A stretch of 11,394 bases of DNA from JAXLVB01 sp044228045 (GTDB taxonomy: Bacteria > Bacteroidota > Bacteroidia > Cytophagales > Spirosomataceae). The DNA lies in assembly GCA_044228045.1 (NCBI GenBank), contig JBGAVQ010000184.1, positions 1-11,394 on the forward strand, written 5' to 3'. The position numbers and the translations under genes were made by a program. Below are positions 1-6,166 of the stretch, in pieces. Within the stretch, counting starts at the first letter, position 1; each line of letters begins with the position of its first letter. Under the pieces are notes generated by a model. The model did no database searches. It saw only the letters and a list, made by a program, of their open reading frames with translations, and was not told where the DNA came from.

Positions 1-4
1 AAAA

Positions 5-70
5 CAGGGTATAAGATTAAATCCCAGATTGGGTTCTACCCATGCGACCCCATAAAGTGCTTATACCCTG
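5..70. repeat. Inverted repeat pair at left edge
   Basis: An 11-bp arm CAGGGTATAAG (5-15) is exactly complementary to CTTATACCCTG (60-70), with 44 bp between. Inside lie two alternative small hairpins: CCCA/TGGG (23-26 with 30-33) and TGGGT/ACCCA (30-34 with 38-42). The stretch could form a branched RNA or be a decayed mobile-element end. No transposase gene or target duplication is visible, so its nature is unknown. Confidence 0.5.
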
Positions 71-81
71 CTTAACAGCCA

Positions 82-110
82 GTAAGTAAACTTACGGGTT
101 TCTTTGTTTT
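82..110 (+). terminator. Possible weak terminator-like hairpin
   Basis: GTAAG (82-86) pairs with CTTAC (91-95) around a TAAA loop. CC/GG pairs extend the stem past one mismatch, and a T-rich run follows. It could end a gene lying left of the window, but the stem is short and AT-rich. Confidence 0.3.
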
Positions 111-166
111 GTTCAATCATACAAATCTAAAGGCGACCCCATCTGATTCGTAAATACTTGGGTGCA

Positions 167-187
167 GGTCAGACATGCTGTCAGACC
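167..187. repeat. Imperfect palindrome with GACA-TGC-TGTC core
   Basis: GGTC (167-170) pairs with GACC (184-187), an A·A mismatch follows, then GACA (172-175) pairs with TGTC (179-182) around a TGC loop. The same sequence also reads as two direct copies of GTCAGAC (168-174 and 180-186). The 11-bp core recurs in a stronger hairpin at 9113-9137. It may be a dispersed palindromic repeat or a protein-binding site. Confidence 0.5.
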
Positions 188-308
188 ATGAGCTATTCTA
201 AAGTGAAAGACCTTAATGTGCCTAAATAATCATATTTTTTAAGTATCATTGTGTAGTGTATGTTTTCAAAGAATTACGTTAGTGGCAATTTTACAAAAAA
301 TACATCAA

Positions 309-1940
309 ATGGACAGAATTCCCCTACACCGACATCCTCAACTTAGCTTGTGGGTTTTTAGCAAGCCTTTGCAGCCATATTACAGAAAATACAAGCTGCT
401 TTTATTGTTCATTATATTTTGGGTTGGTACTACCCCCGTTTTTTCGCAAAAAGAAACCCCGCTTTTGCAGTATGCCGTTTCGATTCCTGAACCTGCCAGC
501 CATACCTACGATGTTGAGCTTCGTTGCAGCAAGTGGGCGCAAGATACCATTCAGCTAAAAATGCCAAAGTGGATGCCGGGTTATTATCAGTTAATTGATT
601 ACGCAAAGTCGGTTGAAAATATATTGGCGCAAGATGCCAAAGGAAAAAGCATACCGATTGAAAAAATAAATACCAATACGTGGGTTGTTTCGGGCATCAA
701 AAACAAGCCATTTGTTGTGAAATATACCATCAGAACCCAAAGACAATTTGTAGCGAACAGCTATGTGGACAGCGCACGTGCTTACATTGTACCCGAAAAC
801 ACATTTCTGTACATCAAAGACCACCTCAAAATCCCCGTATCGGTGAGTCTTTCATTCAACAAAGCGTGGACAATTGCAACGGGTTTAGAGCCAGTCATAG
901 GCAAGTCAAACGAATTTACAGCACCTGATTTTGACATCCTTTACGATTGCCCAATCCTGATCGGAAAACTTCAAGAGCTACCATCATTCAAGGTCAAAGG
1001 AATAGAACATCGGTTCATCGGTTACAAGATGGGGGATTTTGACCATCATCTTTTTATGAGTAACCTCCAAAAAATAGTTGAAGCGGCAACCGCCGTGATG
1101 GGCGACATCCCCTACAAACAATATACGTTTATTGGTATTGGCCCAGGCAGGGGCGGTATCGAACACTTAAACAATACGACCATCAGTTTTGAAGGTACTG
1201 GACTGAATAAACCCGATGCCATGAACCGAATGATGAATTTTATTGCCCATGAGTACTTCCATCATTACAATGTAAAACGGATTAGACCAGTTGAACTTGG
1301 CCCCTTTGATTACGACAGAGGCAATAGAACCAATCTGCTGTGGATTAGCGAGGGTTTGACGGTGTATTACGAGTATTTAATTGTGAAAAGAGCCGGACTG
1401 ACAAGCCCTACAACCTTATTCTCAAACTTTGAGAGCAACCTGAATGCCGTTGAGAATAACCCTGGCAGGTTTTATCAGTCGTTGCAGCAGGCAAGTTACA
1501 GCACTTGGAGTGATGGGCCGTTCGGAACGCAGGGCAATGAACCCGGCAAATCTATTTCGTATTATGACAAAGGACCACTTGTGGGGATGCTCTTGGATTT
1601 TGAAATCAGGAATGCCACACAAAACAAAAAATCGCTTGATGATGTGATGCGGATGCTATACTGGAAATATTACAAACAAGAAGGCCGAGGATTTACTGAA
1701 GCTGAGTTTCAGGCTGCCTGTGAGCAAGTAACTGGAACGCCCCTAACAGGCGTATTGGAGTACGTTTACACAACCAAAGAAGTTGACTACGCCAAATATT
1801 TAGCTTACGCAGGGCTAAAATTGGAGAAACAGCTTGTTGAATCGAAGGAAAAAGCAAACACTCAAAAATTTACAATAACCAAAATAGAAAACCCAACTGC
1901 CTTGCAAGCAGCCATATTGAAGTCGTGGATGGGGGAGTAA
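309..1940 (+). CDS. Secreted M61-family peptidase (glycyl aminopeptidase-like)
   Basis: Zinc metallopeptidase of family M61, whose members remove N-terminal residues, often glycine, from peptides. Numbering from ATG 309 (543 aa): the N-terminal beta domain includes the typical segment MPKWMPGYYQL (residues 85-95); the active site is HEYFH (H314, E315, H318), with the third zinc ligand probably E348 in WISEGL. A hydrophobic signal segment (about residues 28-46, ending PVFSQ) predicts export to the periplasm or surface. An in-frame TTG at 249 would add 20 residues. I prefer 309, although its N-region before the hydrophobic core is long and there is no clear ribosome-binding site. After the catalytic domain only about 45 residues remain (497-543), where relatives usually carry a full PDZ domain. 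The other frames downstream do not restore one. Confidence 0.85.
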   Translation: MDRIPLHRHPQLSLWVFSKPLQPYYRKYKLLLLFIIFWVGTTPVFSQKETPLLQYAVSIPEPASHTYDVELRCSKWAQDTIQLKMPKWMPGYYQLIDYAKSVENILAQDAKGKSIPIEKINTNTWVVSGIKNKPFVVKYTIRTQRQFVANSYVDSARAYIVPENTFLYIKDHLKIPVSVSLSFNKAWTIATGLEPVIGKSNEFTAPDFDILYDCPILIGKLQELPSFKVKGIEHRFIGYKMGDFDHHLFMSNLQKIVEAATAVMGDIPYKQYTFIGIGPGRGGIEHLNNTTISFEGTGLNKPDAMNRMMNFIAHEYFHHYNVKRIRPVELGPFDYDRGNRTNLLWISEGLTVYYEYLIVKRAGLTSPTTLFSNFESNLNAVENNPGRFYQSLQQASYSTWSDGPFGTQGNEPGKSISYYDKGPLVGMLLDFEIRNATQNKKSLDDVMRMLYWKYYKQEGRGFTEAEFQAACEQVTGTPLTGVLEYVYTTKEVDYAKYLAYAGLKLEKQLVESKEKANTQKFTITKIENPTALQAAILKSWMGE

Positions 1941-1977
1941 GTTAAACAAAACACCCTAATCAACGAAGCAAAGCAGG

Positions 1978-1995
1978 TGATTCCGCAGAGAATCA
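1978..1995 (+). terminator. Weak hairpin after M61 gene
   Basis: TGATTC (1978-1983) and GAATCA (1990-1995) form a 6-bp stem with a 6-nt loop in the 121-bp gap between the M61 and lipoprotein genes. A short T-rich run follows at about 2009-2013. It may be a weak terminator, but it is AT-rich and could be chance. Confidence 0.22.
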
Positions 1996-2026
1996 GTCAT
2001 TTGAATACTTTTTGCAAAAAAGTCAC

Positions 2027-2034
2027 TAACTTTA
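2027..2034 (+). promoter_or_regulatory. Candidate -7 box for lipoprotein gene
   Basis: TAACTTTA matches 7 of 8 positions of the Bacteroidota -7 consensus TAnnTTTG and lies 27 bp before the lipoprotein ATG. A TTG at 2001-2003 is 23 bp upstream, slightly far for the -33 element. It suggests the gene is transcribed separately from the M61 gene. Confidence 0.4.
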
Positions 2035-2061
2035 ATGCCCTAAGAAAACAATGTCAAGCCT

Positions 2062-2781
2062 ATGAAAAAGATCATCGTTTTAAGCTTATTAACTGCCTTA
2101 TGGAGTTGCAAAAAAGAGCCTATTGAACTGGCTGGCAATGGCACATTGCTACGCCAAATCACCGTAAATGGCAAGCCTGACCAAACATTTGAGTACAGTG
2201 GCACTTTGCTCATTAAGGAAAACCGCTTCGGATTTTGCGAGAAAAACCCAGCCGATGAGTTCTTTTATAGCTACCAAGGTACCAAACTTACCAAGCTAAA
2301 AAGTGTGTTGCGGGGAATTTATTCCAGCACAACAGCTATATGCGACCCCGCCTCGCCCGGAGACCAATCAGAAGAAACATTTGAGTACGACTCACAAAAT
2401 CGGCTCGTGAAAGTAACCCGTCAAAAATCTTACACCGAGTACATTTACAATACCAAAGGGCAAGTTGAAAAGTTGATTTTGTACGGAGGAACAAACCCAC
2501 TCACAGCTACCTTCAAGTACGATGCAAAGGGAAATATCACCGAAACAAGCGATTACAGCGGCTACATCACACAGTATGAATACGACGACAAAATCAATCC
2601 TTTTTATGTGATGAACCAGAAACCAAGTTGGATTAGTCCTTACAACAAAAGTCCCAACAATATCATTAAAACCACTTGGCCGCAAGGCAACTACACCCGA
2701 ACACTCAAATACAATGACTTGGGATTGCCGACCGAAATGAAAGAATCAAACGGGCAGACGTATTTCTTTGTCTATCAGTGA
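2062..2781 (+). CDS. YD/RHS-repeat-like lipoprotein of unknown function
   Basis: A 239-residue predicted lipoprotein. The N-terminus has a short basic start, a hydrophobic stretch and the lipobox-like LWSC, with lipidated Cys16 followed by KKEP, so it should be anchored in a membrane by an N-terminal lipid. The rest is a run of degenerate YD-type strands: FEYDSQNRLVKV (from 107), YIYNTKGQVEKL (127), FKYDAKGNITET (151), YEYDDK (172) and LKYNDLGLPTEM (216). Such repeats resemble the beta-strand units of RHS/YD-repeat proteins, but the large shell and toxin domain of true RHS proteins are absent. Small lipoproteins of this kind are common in Bacteroidota; their role is unknown, and any sugar- or surface-binding role would be a guess. 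The stop lies 22 bp before the likely start of the Crp-like gene, so the two may be cotranscribed. Confidence 0.75.
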   Translation: MKKIIVLSLLTALWSCKKEPIELAGNGTLLRQITVNGKPDQTFEYSGTLLIKENRFGFCEKNPADEFFYSYQGTKLTKLKSVLRGIYSSTTAICDPASPGDQSEETFEYDSQNRLVKVTRQKSYTEYIYNTKGQVEKLILYGGTNPLTATFKYDAKGNITETSDYSGYITQYEYDDKINPFYVMNQKPSWISPYNKSPNNIIKTTWPQGNYTRTLKYNDLGLPTEMKESNGQTYFFVYQ

Positions 2782-2803
2782 TTTACATAAAAAATACCTT
2801 CGC

Positions 2804-3388
2804 TTGAAAAACAAATTTGTAAATTATTTTTCCAGAATATCGCCTCTTTCCGAAGAGGAGTCGAATGCTATTATGGAGAATATGTGCATTAAAACTTTTA
2901 AGAAAGGTGCTTTTTTGTTGAAAGAAGGTCAAATGTCGGTTGACACCTACTTTATTCTGGAAGGTTGTGTTAGGGAATATATTGTGCTGGACGGTGAAGA
3001 AAAAACGACTAATTTTTTCACAGAAGAGCAATGGGTAATTTCGCTTAATAGCTTTGGTTCGCAAAACGTTACAGCACATAACCTGGTTTGTGTGGAGGAT
3101 ACTACCGTTAGCATTGGTAATGAGCAGCAAGCTCAGGAAATGTTCAAGAAATTTCCAAGGTTTGAAACAATATCACGAGCAATTGTAGAAGCTGATTTTG
3201 CCCGACATAAAAATTTATTGACCTGTTTTCTTACCGATTCACCCGAACAACGCTATCTGAAGTTATTAAAATCAAGGCCCGATTTGTTTCAAAGAATCCC
3301 ACAATACCAATTAGCAAGCTATATAGGTGTTAAGCCAGAATCTTTAAGCAGAATAAGAAAAAGAATTATGCTAAATGGCACAATGTAG
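2804..3388 (+). CDS. Crp/Fnr-family transcriptional regulator
   Basis: Cytoplasmic DNA-binding regulator of the short Bacteroidota Crp/Fnr type. From TTG 2804 it has 194 residues, the usual length. A cyclic-nucleotide-binding-like beta-roll spans about residues 20-115 (SPLSEEES, then FKKGAFLLKEGQ and YFILEGCVREY), a dimer helix follows, and a C-terminal helix-turn-helix ends the protein (about 164-190: YQLASYIGVKPESLSRIRK). No ATG precedes residue 24, so the start must be non-ATG. TTG 2804 gives the family-typical start KNKFVNYFSRISPL. TTG 2768 would add 12 residues and overlap the lipoprotein gene by 14 bp. Whether it binds a nucleotide cannot be seen. Its targets are unknown; the convergent membrane operon and the lipoprotein gene are the nearest candidates. 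Confidence 0.85.
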   Translation: MKNKFVNYFSRISPLSEEESNAIMENMCIKTFKKGAFLLKEGQMSVDTYFILEGCVREYIVLDGEEKTTNFFTEEQWVISLNSFGSQNVTAHNLVCVEDTTVSIGNEQQAQEMFKKFPRFETISRAIVEADFARHKNLLTCFLTDSPEQRYLKLLKSRPDLFQRIPQYQLASYIGVKPESLSRIRKRIMLNGTM

Positions 3389-3412
3389 CAATTGTGGTTG
3401 CTTTCTTTTTTT
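3387..3412 (+). terminator. Candidate intrinsic terminator of Crp-like gene
   Basis: AGCAAT (3387-3392) pairs with GTTGCT (3397-3402, one G-T wobble) around a 4-nt loop. It begins inside the TAG stop and runs straight into a T-rich tract to 3412. It fills the 43-bp convergent gap with the CPBP gene. The stem is short, so efficiency is uncertain. Confidence 0.45.
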
Positions 3413-3431
3413 AGAAGGGGAAAGACTTCAA

Positions 3432-4268
3432 TTAACCTAAGACTGTTTTAGCTTTTGAAGGGTTCCAAAAATAAATCAATAGCGTAATCACCATCACAAA
3501 GCATAACCCTAAGGTGCTTGCTTCTATTCCAAAATCTCCACCACTAAGCCACAAAGGAGCATTATGGAATATTGGTTTTAGTAAACTTGGCTCTTTATCT
3601 CCACTCACACCAAAGCCAAGTACTGTGCCTTGCATAAAATTTGCCATAAAATGTAGGCCCAAAGGCATGGCTAAACTTTTGGTCTTTAAGTAAGCCATAC
3701 CAAACATAATAGAGGCAATAAAAATGTTAATCGAAGCCAATTTTTTTATTATCCCGGTCATGCCTGGATTATTAATATGGGTTAATAAAAACAGTCCGGC
3801 TATCAATAATTGAGCTGGCCATTTGCCAAAAGACTGAATAAGCCTCTGAAACATAAACCCTCTGAATAACAACTCTTCGGCAGTAGCGGCCACAATGAAT
3901 ATTGTAAAGCCAGACGAGATTGTTGAAAAGGAAAATAGATTTACTTGCCAATTGATATAACCCAAAATTGTCAAAAGTAAAACGGGCAAAATCATGAGCG
4001 CAGCACCAAGTATTAGCCCAATACAGAGTTGTTTGAGCCAAAGAAAATCTAAATTTCCTGTTAAATCGCTCATTGGTGTACGCCTTAGCATTTGACAAAT
4101 GAATGAAACAACTGAAATCAGTACGAGCTGATGCATCATTGTGACTTCAAACGAAAAGCGGTCAGCCAACATAATGAGGCAAAACAGGAACGAAGCAAGT
4201 ATGATAAAGAATATTGCAAGCCACCAGATACCTCTGATTTTATTTTCGGCGTTTAAAAACATTTTCAT
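3432..4268 (-). CDS. CPBP family intramembrane metalloprotease (Abi/CAAX-type)
   Basis: Polytopic inner-membrane protein of the CPBP (Abi, CAAX-protease-like) family, 278 residues from ATG 4268. All three conserved motifs are present: EELLFR (EExxxR: E131, E132, R136), FLLTH (FxxxH: F160, H164) and HFMAN (HxxxN: H206, N210), so it should be an active metal-dependent intramembrane protease. Family roles include CAAX-prenyl protein processing in eukaryotes and, in bacteria, bacteriocin maturation or self-immunity; the substrate here is unknown. About seven or eight hydrophobic segments are visible. I chose ATG 4268 (MKMFLNAENKIRGIWW) because it matches the usual family start. An upstream ATG at 4307 adds 13 residues and would overlap the DUF4386 gene by 20 bp. 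It follows that gene after 19 bp and is probably cotranscribed. Confidence 0.85.
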   Translation of the reverse strand: MKMFLNAENKIRGIWWLAIFFIILASFLFCLIMLADRFSFEVTMMHQLVLISVVSFICQMLRRTPMSDLTGNLDFLWLKQLCIGLILGAALMILPVLLLTILGYINWQVNLFSFSTISSGFTIFIVAATAEELLFRGFMFQRLIQSFGKWPAQLLIAGLFLLTHINNPGMTGIIKKLASINIFIASIMFGMAYLKTKSLAMPLGLHFMANFMQGTVLGFGVSGDKEPSLLKPIFHNAPLWLSGGDFGIEASTLGLCFVMVITLLIYFWNPSKAKTVLG

Positions 4269-4287
4269 TGTAGTTGAGTGGGTAATA

Positions 4288-4968
4288 CTATTTAGACGCT
4301 CCTGCAACTGTACGATTAAACCCTTTTATTATTAACCAAAAACTAAGGAATATCTCAAATAAACCTCCGGGAATATCCAAAATAATATCAATGTTATAGC
4401 CAAAAAGGGCAAAAAAAGCACCTGAAATAAAAATTACATAAGCAATAAAGCCCCATACAGACATCCATTGAGGAACAAACTTTGACAGGTATAACAAGTA
4501 ACAAAACATTAGTCCGCCCAAGCCCCAAATCACCATGCCAATTTGATAAGCAAAGAAGTTTGCTCTTTTGCAAAGAATACTCAAGGTCTCAAAATAGTTG
4601 GTATCGGCAGAACCTGCTTTTACAAACGCTTCACTTAATGGAACTAATAATAGTATGAAAATGGCTCCGACAATAAGCAATACCGTAGATACAATTGCTG
4701 CACTTAAATAGCCATAAGTCAATGTTTTGTTAAAGGGTTTTAGCAGTGGGGTCATTATTATCCCTAATCCGATATTGATAGTGGCAAAAACTGCCATCAT
4801 GATTGCTGCTTCAAAAATCACTTGATTTTTAGAGGCATAAATAGTATCAAGGCCACCCGGAGCGTTTAAGATGGTGTTTACAAGTGCAAAACCCACTCCA
4901 TAAGAGAGGTATCCTATAAGAAAGGCGATTCCAAAAGTTCGTGAGGCTAATTTGTTAGAGTCTATCAT
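4288..4968 (-). CDS. DUF4386 domain-containing membrane protein
   Basis: Predicted inner-membrane protein of the DUF4386 family, 226 residues from ATG 4968, with about six membrane segments (roughly 11-30, 52-72, 90-110, 135-160, 170-190 and 203-216). The N-terminus, SNKLASRTFGIAFLIGYLSY, fits the family's first helix. The function of DUF4386 proteins is not known. An ATG at 5019 is also in frame, but a perfect -7 promoter box at 4995-5002 lies between the two, so transcription would start downstream of 5019; 4968 also matches the usual family start. It is the first gene of a likely two-gene operon with the CPBP protease, which hints that the two proteins meet in the membrane. No catalytic motif was seen. 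Confidence 0.8.
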   Translation of the reverse strand: MIDSNKLASRTFGIAFLIGYLSYGVGFALVNTILNAPGGLDTIYASKNQVIFEAAIMMAVFATINIGLGIIMTPLLKPFNKTLTYGYLSAAIVSTVLLIVGAIFILLLVPLSEAFVKAGSADTNYFETLSILCKRANFFAYQIGMVIWGLGGLMFCYLLYLSKFVPQWMSVWGFIAYVIFISGAFFALFGYNIDIILDIPGGLFEIFLSFWLIIKGFNRTVAGASK

Positions 4969-4994
4969 TTGATTTTGTTGATTAATTGATAGCA

Positions 4995-5002
4995 CAAAAG
5001 TA
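4995..5002 (-). promoter_or_regulatory. Candidate -7 promoter box for DUF4386-CPBP operon
   Basis: On the minus strand this reads TACTTTTG, matching the Bacteroidota -7 consensus TAnnTTTG at every fixed position. It lies 26 bp before ATG 4968, a normal leader length. A TTG at 5017-5019 is only 14 bp upstream, closer than the usual 19-21, so the -33 element is unclear. Confidence 0.5.
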
Positions 5003-5027
5003 GATCTCCGTTTCGCCAACCTCGTTG

Positions 5028-5040
5028 ACTTAGGTTAAGT
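5028..5040. promoter_or_regulatory. Short palindrome in divergent intergenic region
   Basis: ACTTA-GGT-TAAGT is a perfect 5-bp inverted repeat with a 3-bp centre. It lies just upstream of the candidate minus-strand -7 box, where an operator could sit. No family motif is recognised and chance is possible. Confidence 0.25.
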
Positions 5041-5135
5041 AATACAATCTACGATGAAAATTTAGTGACTAACCACATTAAATACCGAGATTTAGACTTG
5101 TTTTGATTGCGGTTCAGTTTTAATACGATTAAATA

Positions 5136-5166
5136 TTGCGTTTTACCCCCAACGTCAGTACTTTTA
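5136..5166 (+). promoter_or_regulatory. Candidate promoter for DUF1801-DUF4287 operon
   Basis: A -33 TTG (5136-5138) is followed after 20 bp by TACTTTTA (5159-5166), 7 of 8 to TAnnTTTG. The spacing is as expected for Bacteroidota. The leader to ATG 5270 would be about 100 nt and starts with a small CCAGA/TCTGG hairpin (5172-5176 with 5188-5192). Confidence 0.4.
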
Positions 5167-5269
5167 TGAAGCCAGATTCTCACTTTGTCTGGGAGATTAC
5201 TAACTCATAAAATAATGTAACCGAGAATGTTGGGCAATATTTAAGTACAATTAGTAAAGAGAAAGTATT

Positions 5270-5671
5270 ATGCCAGAACAGCATATAAACGCAAATAATG
5301 AGGTAACCAAGTTTTTGGATAACCTGAACCATCCTTTAAGATCAGAAATTGAACTGCTACGCCAGGCAATTTTAAATGCTGATGCCACACTAACAGAGAA
5401 CATAAAATGGAATGGCCCCAATTACTGTTTCGATAAAGAAGACAGAATAACAATGAGAATTCAGCCTCCAAAACAGGTTCAGTTGATTTTTCATTGTGGA
5501 GTAAAGGTTAAAGAACAACCCAAAGAAAAGTTGATAAAAGACGATTCGGGGCTGTTGGTTTGGAAAGAAAACAACAGGGCAGTAGCAACTTTCAAACATA
5601 TTCAAGATATTGAGCACGGCAAATCAGATTTGACCAGAATTGTTCAAGATTGGGTTATTGCTGCCAAATAA
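5270..5671 (+). CDS. DUF1801 (YdhG-like) domain protein
   Basis: Small soluble protein of 133 residues, most similar in pattern to the DUF1801/YdhG-like family. The signature is an N-terminal helical part (VTKFLDNLNHPLRSEIELLR), then an IKWNGPNYCF segment (about residues 45-54), where the family's conserved aromatic and Gly-Pro positions fall, followed by beta strands (RITMRIQPPKQVQLIFHCG). The family fold is known from structural genomics, but the biochemical function is not settled. No signal peptide is present, so it is cytoplasmic. The ATG is preceded by a purine-rich AAAGAGAAAG at a suitable distance. The stop is 16 bp before the DUF4287 start, so the two are probably one operon. Confidence 0.7.
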   Translation: MPEQHINANNEVTKFLDNLNHPLRSEIELLRQAILNADATLTENIKWNGPNYCFDKEDRITMRIQPPKQVQLIFHCGVKVKEQPKEKLIKDDSGLLVWKENNRAVATFKHIQDIEHGKSDLTRIVQDWVIAAK

Positions 5672-5687
5672 AACAAATCAAGAAGTT

Positions 5688-5906
5688 ATGTCATTTCAAG
5701 CTTACATAGACAACATTAAAGCCAAGACAGGCAAAAGTCCAGAAGACTTCAAAAAACTGGCAGAAGAAAAAGGTTTTTTGCAAAACGGGCAACTTTTAAA
5801 AACGGTAAAAGCCACAGAAATAACAAATTGGCTAAAAGAAGAATTTGAATTGGGACATGGACACGCAATGGCCATTTTTGCAACATTTAAGGGTAAAAAA
5901 GACTAA
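5688..5906 (+). CDS. DUF4287 domain protein
   Basis: A small cytoplasmic protein of 72 residues, entirely one DUF4287 domain: MSFQAYIDNIKAKTGKSPED at the start, then FKKLAEEKGF, a middle ATEITNWLKEEFELGHGHAM and a basic tail. The TGKSPEDF and LGHGHAMAIF segments are the recognisable family marks. The function is unknown; in other bacteria the domain also occurs fused to other small domains of uncertain role. An in-frame ATG at 5640 would overlap the DUF1801 gene and add 16 unrelated residues, so 5688 is chosen; AAGAAG just upstream may serve as the ribosome-binding site. The pairing with DUF1801 suggests a shared role that the sequence does not reveal. Confidence 0.75.
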   Translation: MSFQAYIDNIKAKTGKSPEDFKKLAEEKGFLQNGQLLKTVKATEITNWLKEEFELGHGHAMAIFATFKGKKD

Positions 5907-5982
5907 CTGTTACAAAACTTAGTGTGTGCTTAGCGTAATGATTCCCCTCCTCGGTGGGCTGGGTTCTCACCAAATACTTTGT

Positions 5983-5999
5983 GTTGAACCATTTTCAAC
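5983..5999 (+). terminator. Small hairpin after DUF4287 gene
   Basis: GTTGAA (5983-5988) pairs with TTCAAC (5994-5999) around a 5-nt loop, in the 260-bp gap before the M14 gene. The following sequence is AT-rich but has no solid T run. It could help end the small operon, at low confidence. Nothing else gene-like was seen from 5907 to 6166. Confidence 0.25.
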
Positions 6000-6122
6000 T
6001 ATTCTTATATAGACTTTAAGCCATCGTGCCTTATCTTTTTTCAAGCCATTATCAATCAAGCATTTGGTAGATACATTTTTGCTTTTTAGCGTTTAGGCGT
6101 AGTGTTTATGCCCAATTACTCG

Positions 6123-6130
6123 TACCTTTT
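6123..6130 (+). promoter_or_regulatory. Candidate -7 box for M14 peptidase gene
   Basis: TACCTTTT matches 7 of 8 positions of TAnnTTTG (final G replaced) and lies 36 bp before ATG 6167. No well-spaced -33 TTG is visible, so this is tentative. Confidence 0.3.
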
Positions 6131-6166
6131 CGAGACATTTCATCTTAATTCACCTTAACTACAACT

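Larger units (their letters stand above)
1..308. other. Leading non-coding stretch with repeats
   Basis: No supportable gene was found here. Short open stretches run in from the left edge in two plus frames, to stops at about 52 and 75, but have no recognisable family. The region holds the inverted repeat at 5-70, a 10-bp direct repeat GCGACCCCAT (44-53 and 133-142), the imperfect palindrome at 167-187 and the upstream region of the M61 gene. A -7-like TATGTTTT sits at 259-266 (7 of 8 to TAnnTTTG), without a well-placed -33 TTG. Confidence 0.5.

Noticed and set aside
1..75. Open plus-strand frames running in from the left edge
   Set aside because: They are only 17-25 codons long, have no family match and overlap inverted repeats, so a gene end cannot be supported.
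249..308. Upstream TTG extension of the M61 gene
   Set aside because: It would add 20 residues before an already long N-region of the signal peptide. ATG 309 is simpler and a possible -7 box at 259-266 lies between them.
2062..3388. RHS toxin-immunity reading of the YD-repeat lipoprotein and its neighbour
   Set aside because: The lipoprotein is short, has a lipobox and lacks an RHS shell, core motif or toxin tip. The neighbour is a Crp-like regulator, not an immunity protein.
4969..5019. ATG 5019 as the DUF4386 start
   Set aside because: A perfect -7 box at 4995-5002 lies inside this extension, and the added residues do not fit the family start.
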